The notes: generated by a model from the sequence alone, not told the origin. 64,000 nt of DNA from Rhodospirillales bacterium (GCA_019634165.1 JAHQVT010000005.1:1-64000), one strand, 5' to 3'; shown: positions 9,390-18,506, counted from the stretch's first letter. Translations and numbers: made by a program.

Positions 9390-10280
9390 ATGGGCAACAT
9401 ATTGCGCAGCAAACGATTTTGGCTGATTGCGCCAGCTGTTGTTTATATCGGTTTCTTCATGGCTATCCCATTGGTGCAGATGGCCTATGTCTCGATCTTG
9501 GAACGCGGTGATTATGGCGGGGTGAATTGGGGGGCGTTTTCATTTAACGCCTATGTCAATTTCATCTTTGAACGCGACCTGATGGATAATTTGGTCGTTA
9601 ATACCGACTATATTCAAATCTTTCTCCGCTCCTTTGGCCTGTCGGCAATGACCATGACTTTTGCGCTGTTACTGGGTTTTCCAACAGCGTTCTATATCTC
9701 CACGCAGCCACAGGGACGTCGCAATCTTCTGATCTTTTTGGTGACGATCCCGTTTTGGACCAACATTTTGGTGCGAAACTATGCGTGGATGTTGTTGTTG
9801 CGGAATGGCGGGTTGCTTGACAGTTTGCTAAATTGGGCAGGCATGGAAACCGGCGGGCTTGATATCCTATATACGCCTTATGCCGTTTCGATCGGCCTGA
9901 CCTACACTTACTTGCCATTCATGGTTTTGCCGATTTATGCCAGCCTTGAAAAACTTGATCACCGGTTGGTTGAGGCCGCATTTGATCTTGGTGCAGACAA
10001 GCGCCGTGCAATGACCCGTGTCATTCTGCCACTGGCTGCGCCTGGAATTGCGGCGGGCTGTATCCTTGTAGTCATTCCGTGTCTTGGGGCCTATGTCACA
10101 CCCGAACTTCTGGGTGGGGGCAAGTTCATGATGATTGCCAATCTGATAGGCAGTCAGTTCGGGGCTGCGCGTAACTGGCCGTTTGGTGCCGGGCTTGGCT
10201 TTGTCTTATTGGCGATCGTGCTGATTTCAATGATGGTCTATTCGCTGAAATTCAAATCATTGCCGGAGGAAAAGATATGA
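9390..10280 (+). CDS. polyamine-type ABC transporter permease (PotB-like)
   Basis: An integral membrane permease of about 296 residues with six predicted transmembrane segments, beginning FWLIAPAVVYIGFFMAIPLV. The EAA loop that docks onto the ATPase is visible as LVEAAFDLGADKRRAMTRVILPLAAPGI near residues 192-220. The large loop between TM1 and TM2 (about residues 35-70) is typical of PotB. An in-frame TTG at 9384 overlaps the ATPase stop; the ATG at 9390 with upstream GGTGGA is the likelier start. It forms the heterodimeric pore with the next gene product. Confidence 0.92.
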   Translation: MGNILRSKRFWLIAPAVVYIGFFMAIPLVQMAYVSILERGDYGGVNWGAFSFNAYVNFIFERDLMDNLVVNTDYIQIFLRSFGLSAMTMTFALLLGFPTAFYISTQPQGRRNLLIFLVTIPFWTNILVRNYAWMLLLRNGGLLDSLLNWAGMETGGLDILYTPYAVSIGLTYTYLPFMVLPIYASLEKLDHRLVEAAFDLGADKRRAMTRVILPLAAPGIAAGCILVVIPCLGAYVTPELLGGGKFMMIANLIGSQFGAARNWPFGAGLGFVLLAIVLISMMVYSLKFKSLPEEKI

Positions 10281-11071
10281 AGGTCGATGCCTCCAACCCG
10301 CTTTGGCGTTTTCGCGGGATCACGTCCACGGCAATGTTTTTCTTTGCCTATCTGTATTTACCCATCGTTGTTCTGATTGCGCTGTCCTTCAATGAAAACA
10401 GGCTGGCAACGATCTGGACCGGTTTTACCACTGATTGGTATCTGGTGGCCTTGTCCAATGATGACATGTTGCGGGCTGCTCAAAACTCGTTGGTGGTTGC
10501 GGTGTCGGCAACGGTGATTGCGACCATTGCGGCAACTCTTGCGGCAATGGGAATGACACGTGGTCGGTTCCGCGGTGAAAATGGTGTCTCGGCAATGCTG
10601 GTTTTACCGTTGCTGGTCCCTGAAATCGTCACTGCGATTGCAACCTTGCTGTTCTTTGTTGCCATCGGGATCAAGCTTGGTCTTCTGACGATCATTGTTG
10701 CCCATACGGTGTTTTGCATACCGTTTGCCTATTTGCCGATCCGTGCCCGGTTAGAAGGCATGGATCCGTCATTGGCAGAAGCCGCAAACGATCTTTATGC
10801 CAATGAATGGCAGGCTTTTAAACGGGTGACCTTGCCGTTGCTTTGGCCGGGTATTTTGTCAGGTGCGATGTTGTCCTTCATCATCTCGCTCGATGATTTC
10901 GTGATTTCCTACTTTGTCGGTGGGGCCGGGGCAACCACACTTCCGATTTATATCTTTGGCATGATCCGGATTGGCATCACGCCCGAAGTCAACGCGATTT
11001 CGGCGATGATGCTTTTGGTCTCGATCATTTTTGTCAGTGTGTCGTTCCTGATTGATCGCATTCGCTACTGA
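10277..11071 (+). CDS. polyamine-type ABC transporter permease (PotC-like)
   Basis: The second permease subunit, 264 residues, six transmembrane segments. TM1 is FFFAYLYLPIVVLIALSF, and the EAA motif is SLAEAANDLYANEWQAFKRV near 173-192. The region after it, ILSGAMLSFIISLDDFVISYFVGG, is characteristic of PotC. Its ATG overlaps the preceding stop codon (ATGA), with a strong CGGAGGAAAAG ribosome site inside the upstream gene. Confidence 0.92.
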   Translation: MKVDASNPLWRFRGITSTAMFFFAYLYLPIVVLIALSFNENRLATIWTGFTTDWYLVALSNDDMLRAAQNSLVVAVSATVIATIAATLAAMGMTRGRFRGENGVSAMLVLPLLVPEIVTAIATLLFFVAIGIKLGLLTIIVAHTVFCIPFAYLPIRARLEGMDPSLAEAANDLYANEWQAFKRVTLPLLWPGILSGAMLSFIISLDDFVISYFVGGAGATTLPIYIFGMIRIGITPEVNAISAMMLLVSIIFVSVSFLIDRIRY

Positions 11072-11154
11072 TTTTTGTCTTCAGGTGGTCGGTTTCTGGG
11101 CGGGCCGAGCACATTAAAATAACAAGTTTACCGTCCATAAAAGGGAGTCTTACG

Positions 11155-12195
11155 ATGAAATTACGTTCCGTACTTCTGGGAGCATCTGCTCTGGCCTTGT
11201 TGTCTGTTGGCTCGGCAAAAGCAGATGGTGAACTGTTCTTCTATAACTGGTCGAATTACTTTCCGCCTGAATTGATGGAAAAGTTCGAAAAGGAAACCGG
11301 CATTAAGGTGACGCTGGATGTTTATGACTCCAACGAAACCATGCTGGCCAAATTGCAGGCCGGGGCATCGGGGTATGACATTGCTGTCGCATCCGATTAC
11401 ATGGTCGATGTCATGATCAAAGAAGGTCTGGCAACCGAGATTGACGCCAAGGCCCTTGAGAATTTCGGTAATGTCGCCAAGCCGCACGACACCATGAAAT
11501 ACGATCCGGAGCGTAAATACTCCGTCACGTATCTCTGGGGTACCACTGGCTTTACCTATGACGCATCGGTAACCGAAGCCGAAATGGAGCAAAGCTGGAA
11601 AGAATTCTTTGAACCGCGCGAGGAATTCCGTGGCAAGATCGGTGCGCTGAATGATGAAGTCGAAATGTATAACGCGGCTTCTTACTATGCAGGCGTTGAG
11701 AAATGCACCGAAGACCCGTTAGAAGCACAAAAGGTTCTCGACATTCTGTTAAAGCAGAAACCCTTTGTCGCTGTTTACAGTTCTGAAGGGACGATTGACC
11801 GTATGTCCGCCCGCGAAGTTTCCATGCATATGCAGTGGAACGGTGCCGCACACCGGACCAAGGAAGCTGTTCCAGAGGCGGTCTTTGTCTATCCAAAAGA
11901 AGGCCTGACCTATTGGTCGGATCACTTCGTCGTTCCGACCGGCGCGCCGAACCTTGAAAACGCCAAAACCTTTATCAACTGGATGATGAAACCGGAAAAT
12001 GCCGCCGAGGCATCCAACTATGCCGGTTACATGAATTCGATCAAAGGGACTGGTGAGTTTATGGATGCATCCCTTAACAGCGACCCTGCTGTTAACACGC
12101 CAGAAGAATATGCAGATCTTTTGATTCCGGGGCAGAATTGCTCGGTCAAGGCGCGTGATCTGCGTAACCGCGTGTGGACCAAGCTCAAAAGCTAA
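11155..12195 (+). CDS. polyamine-type ABC transporter substrate-binding protein (PotD/PotF-like)
   Basis: A 346-residue periplasmic binding protein. An N-terminal signal peptide (LLGASALALLSVGSAKA, cleavage after about residue 23) leads into ELFFYNWSNYFPPELMEKFEK, the start of the PotD/PotF fold, followed by YDSNETMLAKLQAG and YDIAVASDYMV. Four-carbon to spermidine-like polyamines are the usual ligands, but related paralogues bind amino-acid derivatives, so the ligand is not certain. AAGGGAG precedes the ATG. It closes the transporter operon and is followed by two hairpins. Confidence 0.92.
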   Translation: MKLRSVLLGASALALLSVGSAKADGELFFYNWSNYFPPELMEKFEKETGIKVTLDVYDSNETMLAKLQAGASGYDIAVASDYMVDVMIKEGLATEIDAKALENFGNVAKPHDTMKYDPERKYSVTYLWGTTGFTYDASVTEAEMEQSWKEFFEPREEFRGKIGALNDEVEMYNAASYYAGVEKCTEDPLEAQKVLDILLKQKPFVAVYSSEGTIDRMSAREVSMHMQWNGAAHRTKEAVPEAVFVYPKEGLTYWSDHFVVPTGAPNLENAKTFINWMMKPENAAEASNYAGYMNSIKGTGEFMDASLNSDPAVNTPEEYADLLIPGQNCSVKARDLRNRVWTKLKS

Positions 12196-12216
12196 TCCAG
12201 ATTGCGCATAATTTTT

Positions 12217-12255
12217 CTATTCCGGCCCTCGCCCCTGTGCGGTAGGCCGGAATAG
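12217..12255 (+). terminator. hairpin after the ABC binding-protein gene
   Basis: Arms CTATTCCGGCC (12217-12227) and GGCCGGAATAG (12245-12255) pair perfectly over 11 bp with a 17-base loop, 22 bases after the stop codon. There is no clear U-tract, so it may serve as an mRNA 3'-stabilising or attenuating structure rather than a full terminator. Confidence 0.5.
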
Positions 12256-12272
12256 GAAGCCTTTCGTCAGGA

Positions 12273-12311
12273 TTTTGGCATCACACAGGGGTTGTCTGTG
12301 TGATGCCAAAA
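12273..12311. promoter_or_regulatory. perfect 16-bp inverted repeat upstream of the amidase gene
   Basis: Arms TTTTGGCATCACACAG (12273-12288) and its exact complement (12296-12311) flank a seven-base GGGTTGT loop. It sits 49 bases before the amidase ATG. Possible roles are a bidirectional terminator (A-run and T-run at the arm bases), an operator, or an mRNA leader hairpin. A partial direct repeat TGATGCCA follows at 12301 and 12316. Confidence 0.6.
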
Positions 12312-12359
12312 CCTTGATGCCACCATTGCCACATGTTCATTCGACAGGAAGACAACATC

Positions 12360-13295
12360 ATGACGTCCCCGGCTTCGTTCCCTGATCGCGTTACCATCGC
12401 CCTTTGGGCCACCAATCTTGGCAAGGCTGTCAGCAACATGGATGAATGGGTGGACCATGTTGATGGCAAAATGGCCGAGGCTGCAAAACAGGGTGCAAAA
12501 GTTTTTGTCATGCCTGAATATTGCAGCGAACAATGGATGGCATTTAAACTAGATGGTATGAAGCCCAATCAGGAAATGGCTTGGATGGCTGATCAGGCAA
12601 TCGTGGCCCGTACCCACGCGGCGAAACTGGCAAAACGCCATGATATGTTGTTGGTTGCGGGCAGTATGCCTTGGCACCTTGATGCCAATAACCCCGATCA
12701 GGGGCAGACAAATGGCGCGATGATTTTCACCCCCGAAGGTGATGCTGTCATTCAGGACAAATTATCGTTGACCCCCGGTGAACAGGAACCCGATAACTGG
12801 AACCTTACACCGGGCAAACAGTTCAATGTGATCGAATGGCGTGGTTTGAAAATCGCGGTGCTGATTTGCCTTGATATCGAAATGCCGGCCTTGTCGTGTC
12901 GCTTGGCCCCCCTTGATATTGATCTGTTATTGGTGCCATCAATGACCGTGACCCCGTCGGGCTATCATCGTGTGTTTAGTTGCGCCAAGGCCCGTGCTGT
13001 TGAACTTATGACCGTCATCGGGGTCTGTGGCACGACGGGAACGGCGATCAATACCACACAGAACCCGACCAATTATTCGGGCTGTTCTGTTTATACCCCG
13101 TGCGAACCGCAACTTGGCCATACCGGGCTTTTTGCCCAAGAGGAGCCTACATTCGATGATGGCGGTGATGGTGCGATGCTTGTTGCCAAAGATGTTCCCG
13201 TCGGGCTTGTGCGGGCTTTGCGCAATGGTGATGCCGAAGTCTGGCCGGGTGGGTGGTCAGCCGATCATATCGAGATCAACAAAGCTTCATCATAA
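12360..13295 (+). CDS. carbon-nitrogen hydrolase (nitrilase superfamily amidase)
   Basis: A 311-residue nitrilase-superfamily enzyme that hydrolyses a carbon-nitrogen bond by thiol chemistry. The catalytic triad is visible: Glu52 in VMPEYC, Lys134 in IQDKLSL, and Cys170 in LICLDIEMP. I chose the ATG at 12360, preceded by AGGAAG; an in-frame ATG at 12333 lacks a ribosome site. Placement after a polyamine-type importer suggests an N-carbamoyl- or glutamyl-polyamine amidase-like role, but substrate prediction in this superfamily from sequence alone is unreliable. A ketopantoate reductase gene follows. Confidence 0.88.
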   Translation: MTSPASFPDRVTIALWATNLGKAVSNMDEWVDHVDGKMAEAAKQGAKVFVMPEYCSEQWMAFKLDGMKPNQEMAWMADQAIVARTHAAKLAKRHDMLLVAGSMPWHLDANNPDQGQTNGAMIFTPEGDAVIQDKLSLTPGEQEPDNWNLTPGKQFNVIEWRGLKIAVLICLDIEMPALSCRLAPLDIDLLLVPSMTVTPSGYHRVFSCAKARAVELMTVIGVCGTTGTAINTTQNPTNYSGCSVYTPCEPQLGHTGLFAQEEPTFDDGGDGAMLVAKDVPVGLVRALRNGDAEVWPGGWSADHIEINKASS

Positions 13296-13412
13296 CGGCT
13301 TGAATCTTTTCCTAGAATGATGAGGATGGCACTGGCGGGGAGATGCCTGACCAGAAGGTTGATCCTGTCCGTGACGGGAACCAATATGCCAAAAAGATCG
13401 GAGCAAAATCAC

Positions 13413-14306
13413 ATGAAGATTGCGGTAATGGGAGCCGGGGCTGTTGGTTGTTATTATGGTGCCATGTTGGCCCGTGCTGGGCATGATGTGACGCTTATTG
13501 GTCGCCCGACCCATGTTGAGGCAATGAACCGTGATGGCTTGCTGCTTGATTTTGGGGCATCACAGGAATATGTCGCGGTAACCGCAAGCACTGATGCGGC
13601 ATCTGTCGCCGGGGCCGAGTTGATTTTGTTTTGTGTAAAGTCCACCGATACGCTCGATGCCGGTCAACAGATCAAACCGTTTATTGCTAAGGATACCATT
13701 ATCCTAAGTCTGCAAAATGGTGTTGATAACGCCGAACGCCTTGCCACAGTTCTCAGCCAGCCGGTTATTCCTGTGGTGGTGTATGTCGCGACCAGCATGG
13801 GCGGGGCAGGGCATGTTAAACACCACGGTCGCGGCGAACTAGTGATTGGGACATCACCCCAAAGTCAGGTGGTCGCAGATACATTGCGTCCTGCACGTAT
13901 CCCCGTTGAAATCTCTGAAAATGCCGATGGGGCGCTTTGGGCTAAGATGATTCTCAATTGCGCCTATAACGCGCTGTCGGCGATCACGCAGCGTCCTTAT
14001 GGGGAACTGGTTCAGGGTGATGGCGTTTGGGATGTTATGCGCAATGCGGTGGATGAATGTCTTGCCGTGGCAAAAGCATGCGGTGTGACCGTGCCGGGCG
14101 ATGTCTGGGGCGCGATTGAAAAAATTGCCGATACAATGCCTGCTCAGTTTTCCTCTACCGCACAGGATCTGGCACGTGGCAAGCCAAGCGAGATCGATTT
14201 TCTTAATGGCTATATCGTCCGCAAAGGCAAAGAGCTTGGCATTGTAACGCCAACCAATTTGACGCTGCATGTTATTGTAGGTTTGGTAAAATATTCCTCA
14301 GATTGA
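13413..14306 (+). CDS. panE: 2-dehydropantoate 2-reductase (ketopantoate reductase family)
   Basis: A 297-residue NADPH-dependent reductase. It starts with the Rossmann nucleotide-binding motif MGAGAVGCYYG and contains the family core AKMILNCAYNALSAIT, whose Lys (about residue 172) is the catalytic residue, and the C-terminal GKPSEIDFLNGYIVRKGKELGI block. It reduces 2-dehydropantoate in pantothenate/CoA synthesis, although several paralogues in bacteria act on other 2-oxo acids. The ATG at 13413 follows GGAGC; a longer in-frame extension to 13317 has no support. Its position beside a catabolic cluster leaves the true substrate open. Confidence 0.88.
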   Translation: MKIAVMGAGAVGCYYGAMLARAGHDVTLIGRPTHVEAMNRDGLLLDFGASQEYVAVTASTDAASVAGAELILFCVKSTDTLDAGQQIKPFIAKDTIILSLQNGVDNAERLATVLSQPVIPVVVYVATSMGGAGHVKHHGRGELVIGTSPQSQVVADTLRPARIPVEISENADGALWAKMILNCAYNALSAITQRPYGELVQGDGVWDVMRNAVDECLAVAKACGVTVPGDVWGAIEKIADTMPAQFSSTAQDLARGKPSEIDFLNGYIVRKGKELGIVTPTNLTLHVIVGLVKYSSD

Positions 14307-14442
14307 ATTTATTTGCGGATTTCTTTTCGTGATGGCGCTGTTGTCACTCAAAACGGCGAACAAATTTTTGCAAGTGTGGTCTTCTTAAATTGAGATGCTT
14401 AGAGTGTCTCATGAGTTGGGGTTTAATGCTTAGGGTTATACA

Positions 14443-15564
14443 ATGCGTTATTGTTATCAAGGTTGGTTTCGTTTTGGGCTTGCCATTTTTGTTCTTTGGA
14501 GCCACACGGCAGTAAATTTTTTCCCGGAATACGGAGATTTGATTTCTAGTTTTCAACTGGGCAACTTTGCTGTGGCTGGGTTTTTTATCCTTTCTGGCTA
14601 TCTTATGTTCGGAGCTATTTCTCAAGTTTATGAAAAATGTCCCGAGAGATTTATCCTAAATAGGTACCTGCGTATCGGGCCGCCTCTTTTTGTGGCAGCT
14701 TTAATATCTATTTTTTTTCATGGTTTCTTAGTTGTTGATATTCCATTTGGCGCATTCTCACGCGACAATCTTATTTATGCTTTTTCTAGTTCTATATTCC
14801 CGTTCAATGTTGTCATTACAAAGTTTTTTTCTGTTAAGAGCATTGATTATGATTTTGTTCGATATATTTGGGCTATTTTCACAGAATTGATATTTTACTG
14901 GTGCGTATTTTTATATGGTATTGCGGTGAAATTTTCCAAAAATATTTTCCATATGAAGATGAATATTATATCATTTATATTTTTCTTTTCAATTTCATTA
15001 CTGGGGATTTTTGTAAATTATATTCCATCATTTAAATTTATTGAATTAGTTTTGCCATTTTCATTTCATATTCAATGGGGTGGGCATTTTTTACTTGGTA
15101 TATCTCTTTTTTTGTATTTGAGAGTAGGAAGAAGTTCTAAAGTTGTTTTTTCTGTTTTTGCTTCTGCTTCGTTGGCAATTGTTCAATTTTATCTCTATAC
15201 AAATAAAAGTCTCGAGGGGGGCGGGTATGTACCAATTATTGGTTATATTGTGTGTCTGCTCTGGATATTCGCAATCGTGAATAGCGAACGTGGTTTTGTA
15301 TTGTTTGGGCGAGGGATTCCAAGAGAGTTAGACAAGAGCCTCGGTGATATATCCTATCCGCTTTACATAAACCATTTTGCTCTCTCTCTTGGATTAACCC
15401 CTTTATTTCAAATGATTTTTCTCGAAGAAGGTTTAGTTCATCGCTCCGTCTATTATTTAGGGTTTACTGTGTTGTTGTGCGTGTTGTCGTTGGGAATAAT
15501 AAGAGTTACGGATTGGATTACAGATGGATTAAGAGACCGTGTCAGGGGTATTCGGTTTTCGTAA
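14443..15564 (+). CDS. acyltransferase family 3 membrane protein (OafA/YrhL-like)
   Basis: A 373-residue polytopic membrane protein of the acyltransferase-3 family, which O-acylates sugars of lipopolysaccharide, capsule or exported polysaccharides. Features: an N-terminal LAIFVLWSHTA segment, in which the catalytic His of the family follows a hydrophobic stretch; FAVAGFFILSGYLMFG; the arginine motif FILNRYLRIGPPLF; and about ten hydrophobic segments. LGDISYPLYINHF near residue 300 is also typical. The gene is conspicuously AT-rich with many TTT/ATT codons, unlike both neighbours, indicating recent horizontal acquisition. There is no adjacent polysaccharide operon. Confidence 0.88.
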   Translation: MRYCYQGWFRFGLAIFVLWSHTAVNFFPEYGDLISSFQLGNFAVAGFFILSGYLMFGAISQVYEKCPERFILNRYLRIGPPLFVAALISIFFHGFLVVDIPFGAFSRDNLIYAFSSSIFPFNVVITKFFSVKSIDYDFVRYIWAIFTELIFYWCVFLYGIAVKFSKNIFHMKMNIISFIFFFSISLLGIFVNYIPSFKFIELVLPFSFHIQWGGHFLLGISLFLYLRVGRSSKVVFSVFASASLAIVQFYLYTNKSLEGGGYVPIIGYIVCLLWIFAIVNSERGFVLFGRGIPRELDKSLGDISYPLYINHFALSLGLTPLFQMIFLEEGLVHRSVYYLGFTVLLCVLSLGIIRVTDWITDGLRDRVRGIRFS

Positions 15565-15641
15565 TTCTTAACTGTTTCAGCGCTAAGGGTTTGTACCATA
15601 GTGGTATAGTTCGAAATCATATTTATCGGGGGTGGGCCACA

Positions 15642-16532
15642 CTAGTTATGTTGCGGAGTAAATTTTCGGTCATTAAACATGACAATGGCAGCCGCCAACA
15701 CAATCAAAACACCGCCCATCAAACTGATAGGGGCGGGCAATATGCCAAACACCACAACATCAAGAAGAATGGCCCAAATCATCGCGGTATATTCAAATGC
15801 CGATAACGTCGATGCCGGTGCACGTGCAAGCGCTTCGGTCATTGCGATATGGGCAAGTCCGCCGGTCAAGCCCGCACCAATAAGCCAGATGAGATTTCCC
15901 GGCGATACGGGAACCCAGCCAAACGGGATGGTCAACAACCCACCGATAGAACAGATAACTGCAAAATAGAATGCAATCGTCCCCGATGGTTCCGTGGTTG
16001 TAAGTGCCTTGATTTGAACCTTGGCAAAGGCAGTGGTGATGGCAAAGGCAATGCCTGCTGTAATGCCAATTATCGTTCCATGATCAAGACCCGGTGTCGA
16101 TATCATCGGCCACAAGATTAGAAAAACACCTGCAAACCCGCCGAAAGTTGCACTGATCACAAGCCAGCCGGGATTTTCCCGAAGGGCAAGTATGGCAACT
16201 GGAATGACGATCAATGGTGCTAAAAAGCCAAGAGCAGTGGCAAGTGCAAGCGGCAGATAAGCAAGCGAAATGAACGACAGAAACATCGATACACAACCAT
16301 AAGTACTTCGCTTAAGGTGGCCCCCTGGGCGTTTGGTGCGAAGCGCGCGTGGAAATTCTTTACGCCACATCAGGTATAAAATGATCGGCAGCAAGGCGAC
16401 CGAACTTCGCCAAAAAACGATCTGACCGACGGGTGCCTCAAACGAGGCCATGCGGACAAAAAGGCTCATAACTGCAAATAGCGCAGTTGCCGATAGCCGC
16501 AATCCAATACCCGACCAAATTGAATTCATCAC
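15642..16532 (-). CDS. EamA/DMT-superfamily transporter
   Basis: A 296-residue inner-membrane protein with ten hydrophobic segments arranged as two EamA repeats. The first begins LSATALFAVMSLFVRMASFEAPVGQIVFWRS; the second begins near IIGITAGIAFAITTAFAKVQIKAL. The family exports amino acids, purines or other small metabolites. The substrate cannot be assigned. It lies at the boundary of the AT-rich acyltransferase gene and is transcribed toward it. Confidence 0.85.
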   Translation of the reverse strand: MMNSIWSGIGLRLSATALFAVMSLFVRMASFEAPVGQIVFWRSSVALLPIILYLMWRKEFPRALRTKRPGGHLKRSTYGCVSMFLSFISLAYLPLALATALGFLAPLIVIPVAILALRENPGWLVISATFGGFAGVFLILWPMISTPGLDHGTIIGITAGIAFAITTAFAKVQIKALTTTEPSGTIAFYFAVICSIGGLLTIPFGWVPVSPGNLIWLIGAGLTGGLAHIAMTEALARAPASTLSAFEYTAMIWAILLDVVVFGILPAPISLMGGVLIVLAAAIVMFNDRKFTPQHN

Positions 16533-16829
16533 TGCTACCTCACCCGTGCGGTCTGTCTGATCTAATCAATAGCCGATCTGTATGTGATTGAATAAATGAC
16601 AAATTCTCATGTCTGGGATGACGAAAATTGCAGATTGCAGAGATCACACGATGTTTTGTCGGCGTTTGATCAAAAATCTGGACGTTCTGCTCATAGATGT
16701 GGACTGACGGGATAGTAGCTTTTTTTGAATGGTTCAAACTAAGTGGTCTTAGGAAAGATGCCAGAGATAAGAGTCAACGTGATCATGAGGCATCGGTACA
16801 GGTCGTGAGTCAGGTAGGGACAGGCCGTT

Positions 16830-17084
16830 ATGATACAGGATGTAATGCAATTTTTTGCAGATGAGCTAATCCCGTATACTCGACTTTCTAATCAACGACC
16901 GGTTGTGATTATTGAGCAAAATCAGCCCAGTTTGGGCCAATTGATAGAGCTATATCTTGGTCAGGCCGATATCATCCTTGTGCCCAGCCCCTATATTGGC
17001 CTTCGCATGATCAATCTGTTCAAGTCCGAACATGTCGAAATTCTTGCCGTCGAAGGGATGCAGGGGCACAGAACAACGCCATAG
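16830..17084 (+). CDS. small truncated receiver-like protein
   Basis: An 84-codon ORF. Residues 23-75 (RPVVIIEQNQPSLGQLIELY onward, then ADIILVPSP, GLRMINLF and VEILAVEGMQG) follow the strand-helix rhythm of the first half of a response-regulator receiver domain. The acidic pair is replaced by Glu-Gln, and a Glu sits where the phospho-acceptor Asp would be. The frame ends directly after that position, and neither other frame restores the second half. It is therefore a truncated or degenerate pseudo-receiver, or an unrelated small protein that resembles one. The preceding 297 bases (16533-16829) hold no gene; they contain a TTTGAA/TTCAAA palindrome at 16724-16738. Confidence 0.4.
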   Translation: MIQDVMQFFADELIPYTRLSNQRPVVIIEQNQPSLGQLIELYLGQADIILVPSPYIGLRMINLFKSEHVEILAVEGMQGHRTTP

Positions 17085-17290
17085 CTTGCTTCTAAGCTTC
17101 CTTGCGGTGTCGTGTCGTTCGGCTATCGGTGCGGCGGGAATATGATGCACCTTGGTAAGAATACATCACGCACCTTTTATGCCTTGAGACTTAATCAATC
17201 TTGAAAATAAGAATTGAAAAAGTTGAACCAACGCGCTTAACAGCAGGTCAAAAGCCAACCAGATCAAGGTTGGATCACTTAATTATGGCT

Positions 17291-18343
17291 CTAATTCAGG
17301 CCGTGTATCCAGTTCTCGAACTGCTTGTCGACGAGGCTGCCGGTACCGAAATACTTCAGCCCTTGAACCGCGGCTCCATTGCGGACTTCACCCGGCGTGA
17401 CATCATATTTTTCGCGAAATGCGCGGATGAAACTTGCATCACTGGAAAACCCGCATTCCAATGCAATGTCATAGATTGAAGAACGGGTACGAAGCGGATC
17501 ATTCAACAACGAAATTGCCCGACGTAAACGCAAATCACGGACATAGTTGTAAACCCCACCATATGGCGCAAAGCAGGTGTAGAGCTTAGACCGTGAGACG
17601 CCAAGATCATGTGCTGCTTGACGTGGGTTTAATTCCGAAGAACCAAGGTTCTCACGGAAATAGCGCCGCATGCGGACCATACTCATGATGTTTTGACGCT
17701 CATGAACGGTTTCGCGTGTTTCCGCGATTGCCGAATTCAAACAATTGGCCAGCAACAGCGGAATTGTTTTTTCCAACGTCAGTGACTGCTGATAATTGAG
17801 AGAACGTACATTGCGATGCAGAGAAATGATCATGTCGCGAATAATCTGAACCATTGGGTCAGACGGATCAAGAAAGCGCATGCAATGATCATCTGGTTGG
17901 TGAAGAAGGTCTTCGACCAGAGATCGTGGTATGACCAAGTTCAGGTTCTCAAGGTCGGTTGTCTCGGCGGTGAAGGGTTGGGTAAGATCATAGATCAGCA
18001 ACCCGCCGTGCTTTAGAACGTTACCGCCCTTTGCATCGTCACAGTGAACGGTGCCTTGTTTGTAAACCCCGATACCAAAATGATCCATGCCGTTTCCGGC
18101 AATCTGTTCATATCCTCGTGCCCATCGCTGCGCACCAGTTTTCACTTCCATCAGCATCAATGAACCAAATAAATGTGATTCGATGCTTGTTTTAAAGTCG
18201 TTTTCACGAACGTCTTTGTCGGCGTCTACGCTAAAAAGGCACTGAATTGCCTCTTTCCAGATGTCATAACGTTCATGCTCAGGAAGGTCATCTACAGTGA
18301 AATAAGTGCTGGCAGTGCCAGCAAAATCCTGTTCCGATTGCAT
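17291..18343 (-). CDS. AraC-family regulator (paralogue A)
   Basis: A 350-residue regulator with an N-terminal AraC-binding-like (AraC_binding_2 type) sensory domain and a C-terminal double helix-turn-helix. The second HTH region is clear: SIYDIALECGFSSDASFIRAFREKYDVTPGEVR near residues 295-328. The linker region LNPRQAAHDLGVSRSKLYTCFA forms the first HTH. An AGGGG ribosome site precedes the ATG. It is strikingly similar, nearly gap-free, to the next minus-strand gene (18642-19697), so the two arose by tandem duplication. No inducer can be inferred. Confidence 0.9.
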   Translation of the reverse strand: MQSEQDFAGTASTYFTVDDLPEHERYDIWKEAIQCLFSVDADKDVRENDFKTSIESHLFGSLMLMEVKTGAQRWARGYEQIAGNGMDHFGIGVYKQGTVHCDDAKGGNVLKHGGLLIYDLTQPFTAETTDLENLNLVIPRSLVEDLLHQPDDHCMRFLDPSDPMVQIIRDMIISLHRNVRSLNYQQSLTLEKTIPLLLANCLNSAIAETRETVHERQNIMSMVRMRRYFRENLGSSELNPRQAAHDLGVSRSKLYTCFAPYGGVYNYVRDLRLRRAISLLNDPLRTRSSIYDIALECGFSSDASFIRAFREKYDVTPGEVRNGAAVQGLKYFGTGSLVDKQFENWIHGLN

Positions 18344-18506
18344 TATATCTACCCCTGTTGCCTACGTGGCGAACACTTCTTTTGTGCTTATACGTGTGGA
18401 TTGGGTCAGGCTACTTGCCTATCCACTTACATAAGATAAATCAAATTTACAGATGACGCAAAGCAAACCAAACGTCAAGAGAGCTTTGAGACGGTAGTTT
18501 GACATT

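Noticed and set aside
13342-13470. Small ORF MPDQKVDPVRDGNQYAKK... overlapping the ketopantoate reductase start
   Set aside because: Protein-like composition at first, but GGGGAG directly abuts its ATG (no spacing), and it continues out of frame through the conserved Rossmann motif of the real gene.
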